From contig NZ_PYMB01000037.1 of NCBI RefSeq assembly GCF_003026455.1, positions 1 through 34,634 of the forward strand: 34,634 nucleotides of DNA. Reading direction: 5' to 3'. Source of the stretch: Photobacterium rosenbergii. Lineage in GTDB: Bacteria > Pseudomonadota > Gammaproteobacteria > Enterobacterales > Vibrionaceae. Positions 34,184 to 34,634 of the stretch are shown here, piece by piece. Position numbers and translations under genes: made by a program. The notes beneath the pieces are model-generated. The model saw only the letters and a program-made list of their open reading frames with translations, did not search any database and was not told where the DNA came from. Each line of letters starts with the position of its first letter. The stretch's first letter is position 1.

Positions 34184-34213
34184 AAAAAAGCCAGTAGCTT
34201 GCGCTACTGGCTT
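34184..34213 (-). terminator. Rho-independent terminator of the tRNA-Tyr operon
   Basis: An 11-bp perfect stem (AAGCCAGTAGC at 34188-34198 with GCTACTGGCTT at 34203-34213) and a 4-nt loop, followed on the minus strand by six T residues (A run 34184-34189). It lies immediately downstream of the last tRNA gene. Confidence 0.92.
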
Positions 34214-34220
34214 GGAATGA

Positions 34221-34305
<85 letters not shown>

Positions 34306-34371
34306 ACGGGGTGTTGCAATTTGTATTGGCTTATTCAGCCAGAAAACCGCTAATGCCGTTTTCAGTAATGA

Positions 34372-34456
<85 letters not shown>

Positions 34457-34522
34457 ACGGGGTGTTGCAATTTGTATTGGCTTATTCAGCCAGAAAACCG
34501 CTAATGCCGTTTTCAGTAATGA

Positions 34523-34607
<85 letters not shown>

Positions 34608-34634
34608 ACGGGGTGTTGCAATTTGTATTGGCTT

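Overview
The window looks like a chromosomal segment of a marine gammaproteobacterium of the Vibrionaceae (Vibrio/Photobacterium-like). The reasons are the lateral-flagellar laf gene order at the left edge, a DUF3360-type membrane protein, a pfl locus, and tandem tRNA-Tyr genes at the right edge. Genus cannot be fixed from sequence alone. I recall the laf cluster as being on the second chromosome in V. parahaemolyticus. Here it sits beside core genes (pflA/pflB, ycaO, xthA, tRNA-Tyr), which fits Photobacterium-like relatives better; that is inference from memory.

Layout. 1-3243 (+): end of a lateral-flagellar operon (hook-length protein tail, lafF, sigma factor lafS, stator genes lafT and lafU), closed by a terminator. 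3438-7152: an uncharacterised module of a polytopic membrane protein and a CBS-domain protein (both -) with a divergent LysR regulator (+). 7581-20198 (all -): the pyruvate formate-lyase neighbourhood. In transcription order it is ycaO, a DUF3360 membrane protein in the slot where E. coli has the formate channel focA, pflB, a RocS/VieS-like hybrid sensor kinase overlapping a REC-EAL c-di-GMP phosphodiesterase, then pflA. 20512-23345 (+): an M20 dipeptidase translationally coupled to a YfcC-family transporter. 23426-25156 (-): an orphan peptide/oligosaccharide-type binding protein. 25443-28608 (+): a complete basic-amino-acid ABC importer (ATPase, binding protein, two permeases). 28693-34030: housekeeping and stress genes (grxB, xthA, an acidic lipoprotein, a YeaQ-like protein, yqjG) and a REC-TPR response regulator. 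34221-34634 (-): at least three identical 151-bp tRNA-Tyr repeats running off the window.

How the parts may work together. YcaO, the DUF3360 protein, PflB and PflA form an anaerobic formate module. A good FNR-like site lies upstream of the DUF3360 gene, centred exactly 41.5 bp from the start predicted by a -10-like box. The kinase/EAL pair splits pflB from pflA and would tie an extracellular small-molecule signal to c-di-GMP breakdown; lateral flagella are a plausible but unproven output. The dipeptidase-YfcC pair, preceded by a CRP-like site, and the ABC importer are nutrient uptake functions.

Most worth checking: DUF3360 as a stand-in for FocA, the new-looking repeat-containing membrane protein with its CBS and LysR partners, a 154-bp imperfect palindrome in the gap between the LysR gene and pflA, and the identical tRNA-Tyr array. 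No CRISPR array, insertion sequence, prophage or classical defence system was seen.
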